Shown here: piece by piece, positions 1 through 6,240 of the stretch
How positions within the stretch are numbered: position 1 is the stretch's first letter
How the letters are laid out: each line of letters starts with the position of its first letter
Source: an uncultured Methylococcaceae bacterium
GTDB lineage: Bacteria > Pseudomonadota > Gammaproteobacteria > Methylococcales > Methylomonadaceae
Assembly (NCBI GenBank): GCA_903839795.1
Contig: CAIMDR010000699.1
Location: 1-7,510 of the forward strand
DNA: 7,510 bases
Direction: 5' to 3'
Notes under the pieces: model-generated
Seen by the model: the letters and a program-made list of their open reading frames with translations, nothing else
Database searches by the model: none
Told to the model about the DNA's origin: nothing
Translations under genes and position numbers: made by a program

Positions 1-789
1 ACCACGGTCTACGGTATCGTGTTCGACTAACTGGTCAAAATCACGTTTTTCAGGAAATTTAAAACTCAACCAGTCAGCGACTATATCGTTATCTTCTTGA
101 GCGACAAAGCTCCAACGTTGCACAACCTCCATTAAGCCGCTGACAAATTCAGCCGCATCCGCTGTATTAATAATATCGCTGAATTCAGTTGCCGCCAGTT
201 CATGGACTGCTAGTTTTGCACGTAACGCCGTAACTTGTTCATCCGCATTTTCGTAAGCGCTGGCTTTACCTTTGGCAAGCAGTTTGTAATGACTGGATAA
301 TAAGCCAATCACTGCACCGACACGCGCAACTCGGTGCTCAGGATCATCATCTTGATTGGCTTCCGGAAAACCAGCCTCAATCAACAAATCGAAACGATTC
401 AGGATAGAAGAAATAGCCCAATCACTGGTATCTTGGCCTTTAAAAACAACAGCCAGCTTCTCTACCACTTCATTTTTATAGGTAAAAATGGTGTCAATTT
501 CATCCTTTATTTTGACGCTTTGCACTTGATGTTGCTCAGACACATTGAACAACTTGGCGACAAACTGACCGACATAAGGCCCCATGTTTACCAGCAACTC
601 AGAAATCTCCTCCGGCTTCAGCCCTTCCCCCTGGTTTTGGCGATAAGCGGCAAACTTAGTGTAGAGCTCAACATCATGATTTTTAATCGATCCATCAAAC
701 ACATCCAGTAAATCTTTTAGACGGTTGGCATCGTATAAATCGGCGTAAGAGAAACTGGGGATTCCAAGAGTTAAAGTATGTTGTTCCAT
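1..789 (-). CDS. N-terminal part of a long soluble protein, possibly a large FAD/Fe-S (pyridine nucleotide-disulfide type) oxidoreductase; 3' end outside window
   Basis: An uninterrupted reading frame of 263 codons runs from an ATG at 789 to the window edge with no stop, so it is the 5' part of a longer gene. An in-frame TAA lies six codons upstream with no other good start between, which fixes ATG 789; no strong ribosome binding site is visible. The product starts MEQHTLTLGIPSFSYADLYD and is rich in charged residues and predicted helix (for example EEISELLVNMGPYVGQFVAK, residues 60-79). It has no signal peptide or membrane segment, so it should be cytoplasmic. From memory, this pattern (SYADLYD near the start, an early 'ELLV..GPYVGQFVAKLF' helix, then 'FPEKRDFDQLVEHD' near residue 253) resembles the N-terminal extension of very long proteobacterial FAD-dependent oxidoreductases that carry 4Fe-4S and GltD-like domains further on. 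None of the cofactor motifs lies inside the window, so the function is an inference only. It has the same direction as ftsZ but is separated by 429 bases and a likely terminator, so it is probably its own transcription unit. Confidence 0.75.
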   Translation of the reverse strand, partial: MEQHTLTLGIPSFSYADLYDANRLKDLLDVFDGSIKNHDVELYTKFAAYRQNQGEGLKPEEISELLVNMGPYVGQFVAKLFNVSEQHQVQSVKIKDEIDTIFTYKNEVVEKLAVVFKGQDTSDWAISSILNRFDLLIEAGFPEANQDDDPEHRVARVGAVIGLLSSHYKLLAKGKASAYENADEQVTALRAKLAVHELAATEFSDIINTADAAEFVSGLMEVVQRWSFVAQEDNDIVADWLSFKFPEKRDFDQLVEHDTVDRG

Positions 790-888
790 AAGGCTTATGT
801 TTGATTAACTTACATCAGTGCAAAGAAGTCACTAAAAACAGGACTACTTAAACAACTAGGGTTACTGAAAGGGATTATTTAATGGTAT

Positions 889-917
889 ATTTTAAGTAAA
901 TATGACTAATTTATCCA
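889..917 (-). promoter_or_regulatory. Possible sigma-70-type promoter for the gene starting at 789
   Basis: On the minus strand TGGATA (917-912; four of six to TTGACA) is followed after 17 bases by TAAAAT (894-889; five of six to TATAAT) in an AT-rich setting. Transcription would begin near 882 and leave a leader of about 90 bases before ATG 789. The -35 element lies inside the DnaA box. The prediction rests on hexamer matching by eye only, and AT-rich DNA gives such matches by chance. Confidence 0.3.
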
Positions 918-919
918 CA
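911..919 (+). promoter_or_regulatory. Consensus DnaA box (TTATCCACA)
   Basis: The nine bases TTATCCACA match the consensus high-affinity DnaA box of Escherichia coli (TTATNCACA) without mismatch. An AT-rich stretch lies to its left. I found no second good box in the gap, so it is not an origin; if it works, it is more likely a binding site controlling the overlapping promoter. A nine-base match can also arise by chance. Confidence 0.4.
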
Positions 920-1122
920 GATAATGTTTGCAAGGCAATTACCGCAAGCATCTGTAGTTCTTGAGGTTCTGTTCAGAATGTGATTTTGAGTATTTAGTGG
1001 CGTGTAACTGGAGCACCGGTAAGGAGAATTAGGGACTTGAAGGATTGGTAATATATTAATTCCGCGTATGCGGCTCATTTCATTGGACAGGGCAAAATAC
1101 AAAAAGCGTCACAGCGCATTAA

Positions 1123-1144
1123 CGGAAATGTACTGAAATTTCCG
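1123..1144. repeat. Short inverted repeat
   Basis: CGGAAAT (1123-1129) and ATTTCCG (1138-1144) are perfect 7-base inverted arms around an 8-base spacer. Neither strand has a T-tract after it, so it does not look like a terminator. It could be a binding site for a dimeric regulator or a chance palindrome. Confidence 0.4.
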
Positions 1145-1159
1145 AAATAACCTAATCTT

Positions 1160-1199
1160 GAAAACGAACGAAACGTGACGGGATAAATACCCCGCCACG
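1160..1199 (-). terminator. Rho-independent terminator behind ftsZ
   Basis: Read on the minus strand, CGTGGCGGG (1199-1191) pairs with CCCGTCACG (1182-1174) over nine pairs with one G-U, around an 8-base AT-rich loop. It is followed at once by the T-rich run TTTCGTTCGTTTTC (1173-1160). It starts 20 bases after the ftsZ stop. The other strand has no T-tract after the hairpin, so it works in the ftsZ direction. The tract is interrupted by C and G, which may make it leaky. Confidence 0.6.
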
Positions 1200-1218
1200 C
1201 CTGAACCTTGCATCTAAA

Positions 1219-2379
1219 TTAATCCGCCTGCCGTCTTAAAAACGCCGGGATATCCAGATAATCGAGATCTATCTCTTTTTTGGCTTGAGCACCAAAACGG
1301 GTTTCCCTGTTTTCATGTGTGCCGCCTTTACGCATAACGGTTGGTTTATCCAATTCATCATAATTAGCGTTACTGGTCATCTGTTTCTGCATCATTTTAA
1401 CCGGCGCTTTAACCGCCATAGGAGGCGCCCCCATGCCGGTAGCGACCACGGTAACTTTGATTTCATCACCCAAAGATGTATCAATAGCCATACCGATTTT
1501 GATAATGGCATCTTCTGAAGCGAATTCATGAACGATATTGCCAACTTCATTAAACTCGGCAACGCCCATATCAGCCGCAGAAATATTAACCAGAATTCCG
1601 CGTGCGCCTTGCAAGTTGATATCTTCAAGCAATGGACAGGCGATGGCTTTTTCAGCCGCTTCCCGCGCACGATGTTCGCCTGTTGCCGAACCCATACCCA
1701 TAATAGCCGCCCCCATTCCAGACATAACGGTTCTGACGTCAGCAAAATCAACGTTAATCATACCAGGATGAACAATCAGCTCGGTAATACCTTGAACAGC
1801 ATCCAGCAATACATCATTAGCTGCTTTAAACGCATTCATCAAGGATACGTTATTACCCAGCACCGGCAATAATTTCTGATTAGGAATAGTGATTAATGAG
1901 TCTACGTATTTTTCCAGCTCTATAATGCCCTGCTCTGCAACCGCCTGTTTCTTTTTACCTTCAAACAGAAAGGGCTTGGTCACTACAGCAACCGTTAAGA
2001 TACCCATTTCTCTTGCGATTTGTGCAATAACAGGAATGGCGCCTGTACCTGTACCACCGCCCATGCCGGCAGTCAGGAAAACCATATCTGCGCCCTGTAA
2101 AACTTCTTTGATACGGTCTTTATTTTCTTCTGCGGCATGTTTGCCAATTTCGGGATTGGTACCGGCACCCAAGCCTTTGGTTAATTCAACGCCTAACTGG
2201 ATTACCGTATCAACCGTTAGTTTTCTTAACGCCTGCGCATCGGTATTTGCGCAAATAAATTCAACCCCTTCAATATGACAGCCCACCATGTGATTGACTG
2301 CATTGCCACCACCACCGCCGACACCAATAACCTTGATGACGGCAGTTTCACTATACGTATCAACCAATTCATATTTCAC
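1219..2379 (-). CDS. ftsZ: Cell division GTPase FtsZ (tubulin homologue, Z-ring protein)
   Basis: FtsZ binds GTP, polymerises at midcell and organises the divisome. The 386-residue product is full length. It shows the glycine loop GVGGGGGNAVNHM (residues 19-31), NTDAQAL (45-51), GLGAGTNPEIG (69-79) and the tubulin signature GGGTGTG (107-113). The synergy loop NVDFADV (209-215) holds the Asn and Asp residues that complete the GTPase site of the next subunit. After the globular part, a variable Met- and Lys-rich linker (about 319-370) leads to the C-terminal tail DYLDIPAFLRRQAD (373-386), the docking site for FtsA and ZipA. The start is GTG at 2379, preceded by AAGGGG at a 7-base spacing. Glycine 221 (VMSGMG) stands where Escherichia coli has Glu (VMSEMG); it is outside the catalytic residues. 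The gene is the last of the cluster, 28 bases after ftsA, and a hairpin terminator follows. Identification is certain. Confidence 0.99.
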   Translation of the reverse strand: MKYELVDTYSETAVIKVIGVGGGGGNAVNHMVGCHIEGVEFICANTDAQALRKLTVDTVIQLGVELTKGLGAGTNPEIGKHAAEENKDRIKEVLQGADMVFLTAGMGGGTGTGAIPVIAQIAREMGILTVAVVTKPFLFEGKKKQAVAEQGIIELEKYVDSLITIPNQKLLPVLGNNVSLMNAFKAANDVLLDAVQGITELIVHPGMINVDFADVRTVMSGMGAAIMGMGSATGEHRAREAAEKAIACPLLEDINLQGARGILVNISAADMGVAEFNEVGNIVHEFASEDAIIKIGMAIDTSLGDEIKVTVVATGMGAPPMAVKAPVKMMQKQMTSNANYDELDKPTVMRKGGTHENRETRFGAQAKKEIDLDYLDIPAFLRRQAD

Positions 2380-2386
2380 GACACTA

Positions 2387-2392
2387 CCCCTT
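2387..2392 (-). promoter_or_regulatory. Ribosome binding site of ftsZ
   Basis: AAGGGG on the minus strand lies 7 bases before the GTG at 2379. It is the strongest Shine-Dalgarno match at any start in the window and supports GTG rather than an internal ATG as the ftsZ start. This fits the need for much more FtsZ than FtsA or FtsQ from the shared message. Confidence 0.7.
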
Positions 2393-2407
2393 AAATAAAC
2401 AAAACTA

Positions 2408-3634
2408 TTAAAAATTACCCTGAAACCAGTTTTTCATTTTTGAAAACCAACCCAAACCATCAGAATCACTGCTTCTTCCCAAGTTCTGATGGTCTTTTCC
2501 ATACATTAATAATCCGACTCCTGTAGAGTGAATGGGATTTCTCACCACTTCTGTTAAGCCGGTCACATTTTGTGGGCCACCCATTCGAACCGGCATGTGA
2601 AAAATCTCCTCTGCCAGTTCGATGAGTCCCATTACTTTTGAACTGCCACCGGTCAGTACGATCCCGGCGGCAATTAATTCTTCATTGCCACTGCGTCTAA
2701 GCTCAGACTGAACCAGCAGCATCAACTCTTCATAACGAGGCTCAATAATCTCAGCCAAATTTTGCATTGAAATTTTGCGGGGCGCCCTGTCCCCAATGCT
2801 GGGCACTTCAATAATGCCATCGACATTTGCCAATTGCGTTAATGCACAGGCATATTTTCGTTTGATATCTTCTGCATTTATTGTTGGCGTGCGTAATGCG
2901 ACTGCAATATCGTTAGTCACCTGATCTCCGGCTATCGGTATAACAGCGGTATGCTTAATGGCACCTTCAACGAAAATGGCAATATCCGTTGTGCCTCCGC
3001 CAATATCAATTAAACAAACGCCTAATTCTTTTTCATCCTCTGTGAGCACAGAATTACAAGATGCCAACTGTTCAAGTACAATATCCTCAACCTCTAGCCC
3101 ACAACGACGAATACATTTAATAATGTTCTGGGATGCGCTAACGCTACCCGTAACCATGTGTACTTTGGCTTCCAGACGAATACCTGACATTCCGATGGGC
3201 TCTTTAATCCCGTCCTGGAGATCAATGACAAACTCTTGCGGCAAAATATGTAAAATTTTCTGGTCGGCCGGAATAGCAACTGCGCGAGCAGAATCAATCA
3301 CTCTGTCGATATCGTATTGCGTGACTTCTTTATCCTTGATTGCCACAATCCCATGAGAATTAAGGCTTCTGATATGACTCCCTGCAATACCTGCAAAAAC
3401 CGACTTAATCTGGCATCCTGCCATAAGCTCAGCTTCTTCAATGGCTTTCTGTATAGACTGAACCGTTGACTCCAGATTAACTACAACGCCTTTTTTAAGT
3501 CCGCGCGATGGCGTAGTGCCTATGCCTATTATTTCTATATTGCCATCACTGGTGAGCTCACCAACAATAGCCGCGACTTTTGATGTTCCAATGTCCAAAC
3601 CGACTATTAAATTACGCTCTGTTTTTTTTGCCAT
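2408..3634 (-). CDS. ftsA: Cell division protein FtsA (actin-like membrane tether for FtsZ)
   Basis: FtsA is an actin-family ATP-binding protein that anchors FtsZ filaments to the inner membrane and recruits later divisome proteins. The 408-residue product has the usual length. It carries the phosphate-1 loop GLDIGTSK (residues 12-19), the FtsA-typical SRGLKKGVVVNLE (43-55), the 1C subdomain (roughly 84-162), the phosphate-2 motif IDIGGGTTDIAIF (209-221) and the adenosine motif GIVLTGGSSKV (324-334). It ends in a short amphipathic helix with bulky hydrophobic and basic residues (GWFSKMKNWFQGNF, 395-408), the membrane-targeting sequence. The start is ATG at 3634, 42 bases after the ftsQ stop; the ribosome binding site is weak (GAG about 9 bases upstream). 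The gene sits between ftsQ and ftsZ as in most proteobacteria. Nothing in it looks broken or unusual. Confidence 0.98.
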   Translation of the reverse strand: MAKKTERNLIVGLDIGTSKVAAIVGELTSDGNIEIIGIGTTPSRGLKKGVVVNLESTVQSIQKAIEEAELMAGCQIKSVFAGIAGSHIRSLNSHGIVAIKDKEVTQYDIDRVIDSARAVAIPADQKILHILPQEFVIDLQDGIKEPIGMSGIRLEAKVHMVTGSVSASQNIIKCIRRCGLEVEDIVLEQLASCNSVLTEDEKELGVCLIDIGGGTTDIAIFVEGAIKHTAVIPIAGDQVTNDIAVALRTPTINAEDIKRKYACALTQLANVDGIIEVPSIGDRAPRKISMQNLAEIIEPRYEELMLLVQSELRRSGNEELIAAGIVLTGGSSKVMGLIELAEEIFHMPVRMGGPQNVTGLTEVVRNPIHSTGVGLLMYGKDHQNLGRSSDSDGLGWFSKMKNWFQGNF

Positions 3635-3676
3635 TTTATCTACTCTATATCGCCTTTACGTATGCTGGTTTATTCA

Positions 3677-4438
3677 TTAGGGGGTGGTTGCAATGGCATG
3701 CCAATCAATCTCGGGGACTCCGGGCTTCCATGAGACGGCATAGCCATTGGGGTATCTCAAATCAACGACTGCTATTTGCTCAACCTGCTCTTGTTTTAAT
3801 ACGGTTAACGTTTTTAAAAAACGTTGTAATTTTTTTAATTGTTCATTGCGTCCCAACAATATTTCCAGACCCGTTGCCAACTTTATTTTCCATGCCCATC
3901 GGTCATTAACACTAAACTCTGCCAATTCCATGGACTGATCTGCCAAGGCCGTTTTAATGCCCTTCATTATTTCCAGCACTCTGACTTGCTGCGACTCTGG
4001 CCCGGTCACAGTTGTCATGCTCTGAAACTGGTCTGTATTCTTGGGTGTAAATATCACACCCTGCTCAGTAATCAGGCTGTTTTTACCCCACCGTGCGTAG
4101 GGCTTTTTTTCGCTTACCTTTATGTCAATCGCATCAGGCCAAATGCGCTTAACTGCCACGGTATCTACCCAAGGCAATGTGGCAACCGCTGCATGTATCG
4201 CCTGCATGTCCACATCAAAAAAACCGGTTAATACCAATGGCTGTAACACAGCCTGTACCTCGTTTTTACTAAGATATTGAAAAACGCCTTCCGTTCGCAC
4301 GTACTTAAGAGGCATGGAAACGCTTTTAATGGGTAACGACCTGAGATGCCACTTCGTGACTGCTTCATACCCGACTATTCCAACCAGACCCAATAACAGT
4401 AATCCGATCACCCCGATTTTAATGCCTATATTGCTCAT
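3677..4438 (-). CDS. ftsQ: Cell division protein FtsQ (divisome inner-membrane protein with POTRA domain)
   Basis: FtsQ is a bitopic inner-membrane protein that links early and late divisome parts by binding FtsB-FtsL in the periplasm. The 253-residue product (Escherichia coli 276) has a very short cytoplasmic tail and one membrane helix at about residues 5-24 (IGIKIGVIGLLLLGLVGIVG). The POTRA domain follows (about 36-110) with the typical end LPWVDTVAVKRIWPDAIDIKV (88-108, written here as LPWVDTVAVK and RIWPDAIDIKV). The beta domain ends in the family pattern VVDLRYPNGYAVSWK (224-238), the region that meets FtsB. ATG 4438 overlaps the stop of the upstream fusion gene by one base (TAATG), so translation is probably coupled. 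Sequence conservation outside the motifs is low, as usual for FtsQ. The family assignment is also supported by its place directly before ftsA. Confidence 0.96.
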   Translation of the reverse strand: MSNIGIKIGVIGLLLLGLVGIVGYEAVTKWHLRSLPIKSVSMPLKYVRTEGVFQYLSKNEVQAVLQPLVLTGFFDVDMQAIHAAVATLPWVDTVAVKRIWPDAIDIKVSEKKPYARWGKNSLITEQGVIFTPKNTDQFQSMTTVTGPESQQVRVLEIMKGIKTALADQSMELAEFSVNDRWAWKIKLATGLEILLGRNEQLKKLQRFLKTLTVLKQEQVEQIAVVDLRYPNGYAVSWKPGVPEIDWHAIATTP

Positions 4439-4440
4439 TA
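4436..4440 (-). promoter_or_regulatory. TAATG stop/start overlap between murB-ddl and ftsQ
   Basis: The ddl stop TAA (4440-4438) and the ftsQ start ATG (4438-4436) share one base. No well-spaced ribosome binding site precedes the ATG (AGGG ends only two bases before it), so ftsQ is probably translated by ribosomes finishing ddl. Confidence 0.7.
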
Positions 4441-6240
4441 CCCTAGACTGGTTTCCAACACTCGCCAGACCAATTCTTCAAAATCAATACCCGCTTGTTT
4501 AGCCGCCATCGGCACCAGACTATGATCTGTCATGCCAGGCACGGTATTAATTTCAATCAGTTGATACTGTCCGGAATCGTCAATAAACACATCAACTCTT
4601 GCCCATCCCTTTGCGCCCACCACTTTACTAGCAGTTACCGCCAGGTTTCTCAAAAACAACTCCTGCTCTTGATCCAAGCCACAAGGACAGTGATATTGGG
4701 TGGTCGTCGCATTATATTTTGCTTCGTAATCATAAAAGGTATGGGGCGATTCCAAACGAATAACCGGCAAAGCCTCGTCATTTAACACCGCAACCGTATA
4801 TTCCTTACCCGTAACCCAGCTTTCCGCATACACATCACAACGGTATTCCAAGGCGACTTGTAGTGCTTTGTACAACTCGTCCCGTGAGTTGGCCTTGCTC
4901 ATGCCTATACTGGAACCCTCTTGGGCTGGCTTGACAATAACCGGAAATCCCAGTTTTTCAATACAGGCCTCCAAATCATTTTCATCTTGCAATAAACACC
5001 ACGTGGGCGTTACCAAGCCGTATCCTTGCCAGCATAATTTGGTTCTGAGTTTGTCCATTGTTAGTGCTGATGCCATCACGCCGCTGCCGGTATAAGGAAT
5101 ACCCATTACCTGCAAAACACCCTGAAGCACTCCGTCTTCACCACCACGGCCATGAATAATATTAAATACCCGATCCACTTTTATTCCTGCCAAGGCATTG
5201 ATGGGGCTATCCGTTACGTCAATAGCAACAGCATCCACACCTTTACGTTTTAAGGCGTCATAAACGGCTTTACCACTTCTTAAAGAAACCGCTCTTTCTG
5301 CAGCCGATCCCCCCATTAATACGGCAACACGCCCAAATTTTTCCGGATTAGACGTGTCAGTTCGCATTATTTCAACTTCACCTACCATACAAACCTCAGT
5401 CAGCAATTCCACGCCTTGATGCTCCTTTACTTTATCTTGAACAAAGTAAATTAAGTCTTCTATATCAGCCGCAGAGGCATTACCCGTATTTACAATAAAA
5501 TTGGCGTGTTTTTCCGATACCTTGGCACCACCAATCGCAACCCCTTTCAATCCTGTCAGCTCTATTAATCTTGCCGCGTAATCACCTTCCGGATTTCTAA
5601 ATACCGATCCGCAACTCGGTTGGTTAGTTGGCTGTGTTTTTGCCCGCGCTTCCAAAAAACCTTTTATTTTTTGCTGACTGGCCACGGTATCACCTTGCGG
5701 CAATTCTAACCGACAACTCAGAAACCATTCGTTTTCAAACCCTTTCACAGAGCGGTAACCCACTTTAAAATCATCGGGATATCGAAGCGCTATGTTGCCC
5801 GACAGATCAATCATTTCTACCTGTTTAACAATTCCCCAAGTAACGCCACCGAAGGCACCCGCATTCATTTTTAATGCGCCCCCCATGGTTCCGGGTATAC
5901 CGGCCAAAAACTCGGCCCCCATCAAACCTTGTTCAGCACAAAAACGGGCCACATGCGCACAAGGAACACCCACTTCAACATAAACCGAGCCATCTTCGGC
6001 ACGCTTCATTTCTTTCAAGCGTCCTTTGGTATTAATAACCGTGCCGCGGATTCCGCCATCCCTGACTAATAAATTACTGCCTAACCCCATAAAGAACACC
6101 GGTTCTGAGGCAGGTAACGTCGTTAGAAATTCACACAAATCCCGCTTATCAAACGGAATATAAAGCCGATCAGCCGGCCCACCTACGCGCCAACTGGTAT
6201 ATTTAGCCAGTTTTTCGTTGCTTAATAGTCGTCCTTTCAT
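4438..6240 (-). CDS. murB-ddlB: Fusion: UDP-N-acetylenolpyruvoylglucosamine reductase (MurB) - D-alanine--D-alanine ligase (DdlB)
   Basis: One open frame of 600 codons encodes two complete enzymes. Residues 1 to about 287 are MurB, the FAD/NADPH reductase that turns UDP-GlcNAc-enolpyruvate into UDP-MurNAc: [10 protein letters not shown] (15-24), FAD loop [12 protein letters not shown] (52-63), [21 protein letters not shown] (residues 112-132, the FAD-domain signature), GYRS (161-164), SCGSVFRNP with the proton-donor serine 212, and LLTEV with the catalytic Glu 282. Residues 292-600 are an ATP-grasp ligase joining two D-Ala: VAVLMGG and AER with Glu 315, [17 protein letters not shown] (441-449), YDYEAKY (503-509), WARVD (546-550), EINTVPG (563-569), HSLVP (573-577). 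The ligase part matches DdlB in length (about 309 against 306). The ATG at 6240 overlaps the murC stop (ATGA), and [21 protein letters not shown] is the normal MurB beginning; a GTG at 6273 would add 11 residues and has GGAAG seven bases before it. Separate proteins are usual, so this may be a true fusion or a one-base error near 5370-5381. Confidence 0.95.
   Translation of the reverse strand: MKGRLLSNEKLAKYTSWRVGGPADRLYIPFDKRDLCEFLTTLPASEPVFFMGLGSNLLVRDGGIRGTVINTKGRLKEMKRAEDGSVYVEVGVPCAHVARFCAEQGLMGAEFLAGIPGTMGGALKMNAGAFGGVTWGIVKQVEMIDLSGNIALRYPDDFKVGYRSVKGFENEWFLSCRLELPQGDTVASQQKIKGFLEARAKTQPTNQPSCGSVFRNPEGDYAARLIELTGLKGVAIGGAKVSEKHANFIVNTGNASAADIEDLIYFVQDKVKEHQGVELLTEVCMVGEVEIMRTDTSNPEKFGRVAVLMGGSAAERAVSLRSGKAVYDALKRKGVDAVAIDVTDSPINALAGIKVDRVFNIIHGRGGEDGVLQGVLQVMGIPYTGSGVMASALTMDKLRTKLCWQGYGLVTPTWCLLQDENDLEACIEKLGFPVIVKPAQEGSSIGMSKANSRDELYKALQVALEYRCDVYAESWVTGKEYTVAVLNDEALPVIRLESPHTFYDYEAKYNATTTQYHCPCGLDQEQELFLRNLAVTASKVVGAKGWARVDVFIDDSGQYQLIEINTVPGMTDHSLVPMAAKQAGIDFEELVWRVLETSLG
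5365..5383 (-). other. Relict murB/ddl junction with possible internal ddl start
   Basis: At the join, minus-strand AGGTGA (5383-5378) lies 10 bases before an ATG (5367-5365) that begins the Ddl part ([20 protein letters not shown]). The bases TAATG (5369-5365) repeat the stop/start overlap seen at the ddl-ftsQ border, but here the TAA is one base out of the MurB frame. Free Ddl could therefore still be made by internal initiation. AGGTGA matches the anti-Shine-Dalgarno sequence, although the spacing is a little long. Confidence 0.5.
6237..6240 (-). promoter_or_regulatory. ATGA overlap between murC stop and murB start
   Basis: ATG (6240-6238) and TGA (6239-6237) overlap as ATGA, the classic arrangement for translational coupling. 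This is the main reason for placing the murB start here and not at GTG 6273; no clear Shine-Dalgarno precedes the ATG. Confidence 0.6.

Larger units (their letters stand above)
790..1218. other. Non-coding gap between ftsZ and the gene at 789
   Basis: No convincing gene is seen in these 429 bases on either strand. From right to left it holds a hairpin terminator behind ftsZ (1160-1199), a short inverted repeat (1123-1144), a CCGC/GCGG mini-hairpin (1062-1073), and an AT-rich zone (about 876-915) next to a consensus DnaA box and a possible promoter for the downstream gene. In most gammaproteobacteria lpxC would begin here; neither an lpxC reading frame nor a recognisable remnant of one is visible. 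Confidence 0.7.

Noticed and set aside
334..711. Plus-strand 125-codon frame at the left end
   Set aside because: It is antisense to a 263-codon frame that has a better protein composition and a defined start; the plus-strand product looks random.
876..919. Replication origin next to ftsZ
   Set aside because: There is an AT-rich stretch with one perfect DnaA box, but no second box is visible and no dnaA, dnaN, gidA or parA genes are nearby.
1062..1073. CCGC-GTAT-GCGG mini-hairpin
   Set aside because: A four-base stem is too short to support a function, and no T-tract follows.
911..1102. Minus-strand 63-codon frame in the gap behind ftsZ (TTG start at 1102, ATG option at 1078)
   Set aside because: It has no ribosome binding site, an amino acid make-up unlike a folded protein and no family resemblance, and it runs through the DnaA box and close to the promoter candidate. 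It most likely arose by chance.
1392..1751. Minus-strand 119-codon frame within ftsZ in another phase
   Set aside because: It is an out-of-frame shadow of ftsZ with no ribosome binding site or known domain.
1528..2278. Plus-strand frames of 77 to 129 codons opposite ftsZ
   Set aside because: They lie fully antisense to a strongly conserved gene, and their composition is that of reverse-complemented codons.
3580..4231. Plus-strand frames opposite ftsQ and the ftsQ-ftsA border
   Set aside because: They are shadows of ftsQ, and no family pattern is recognisable in them.
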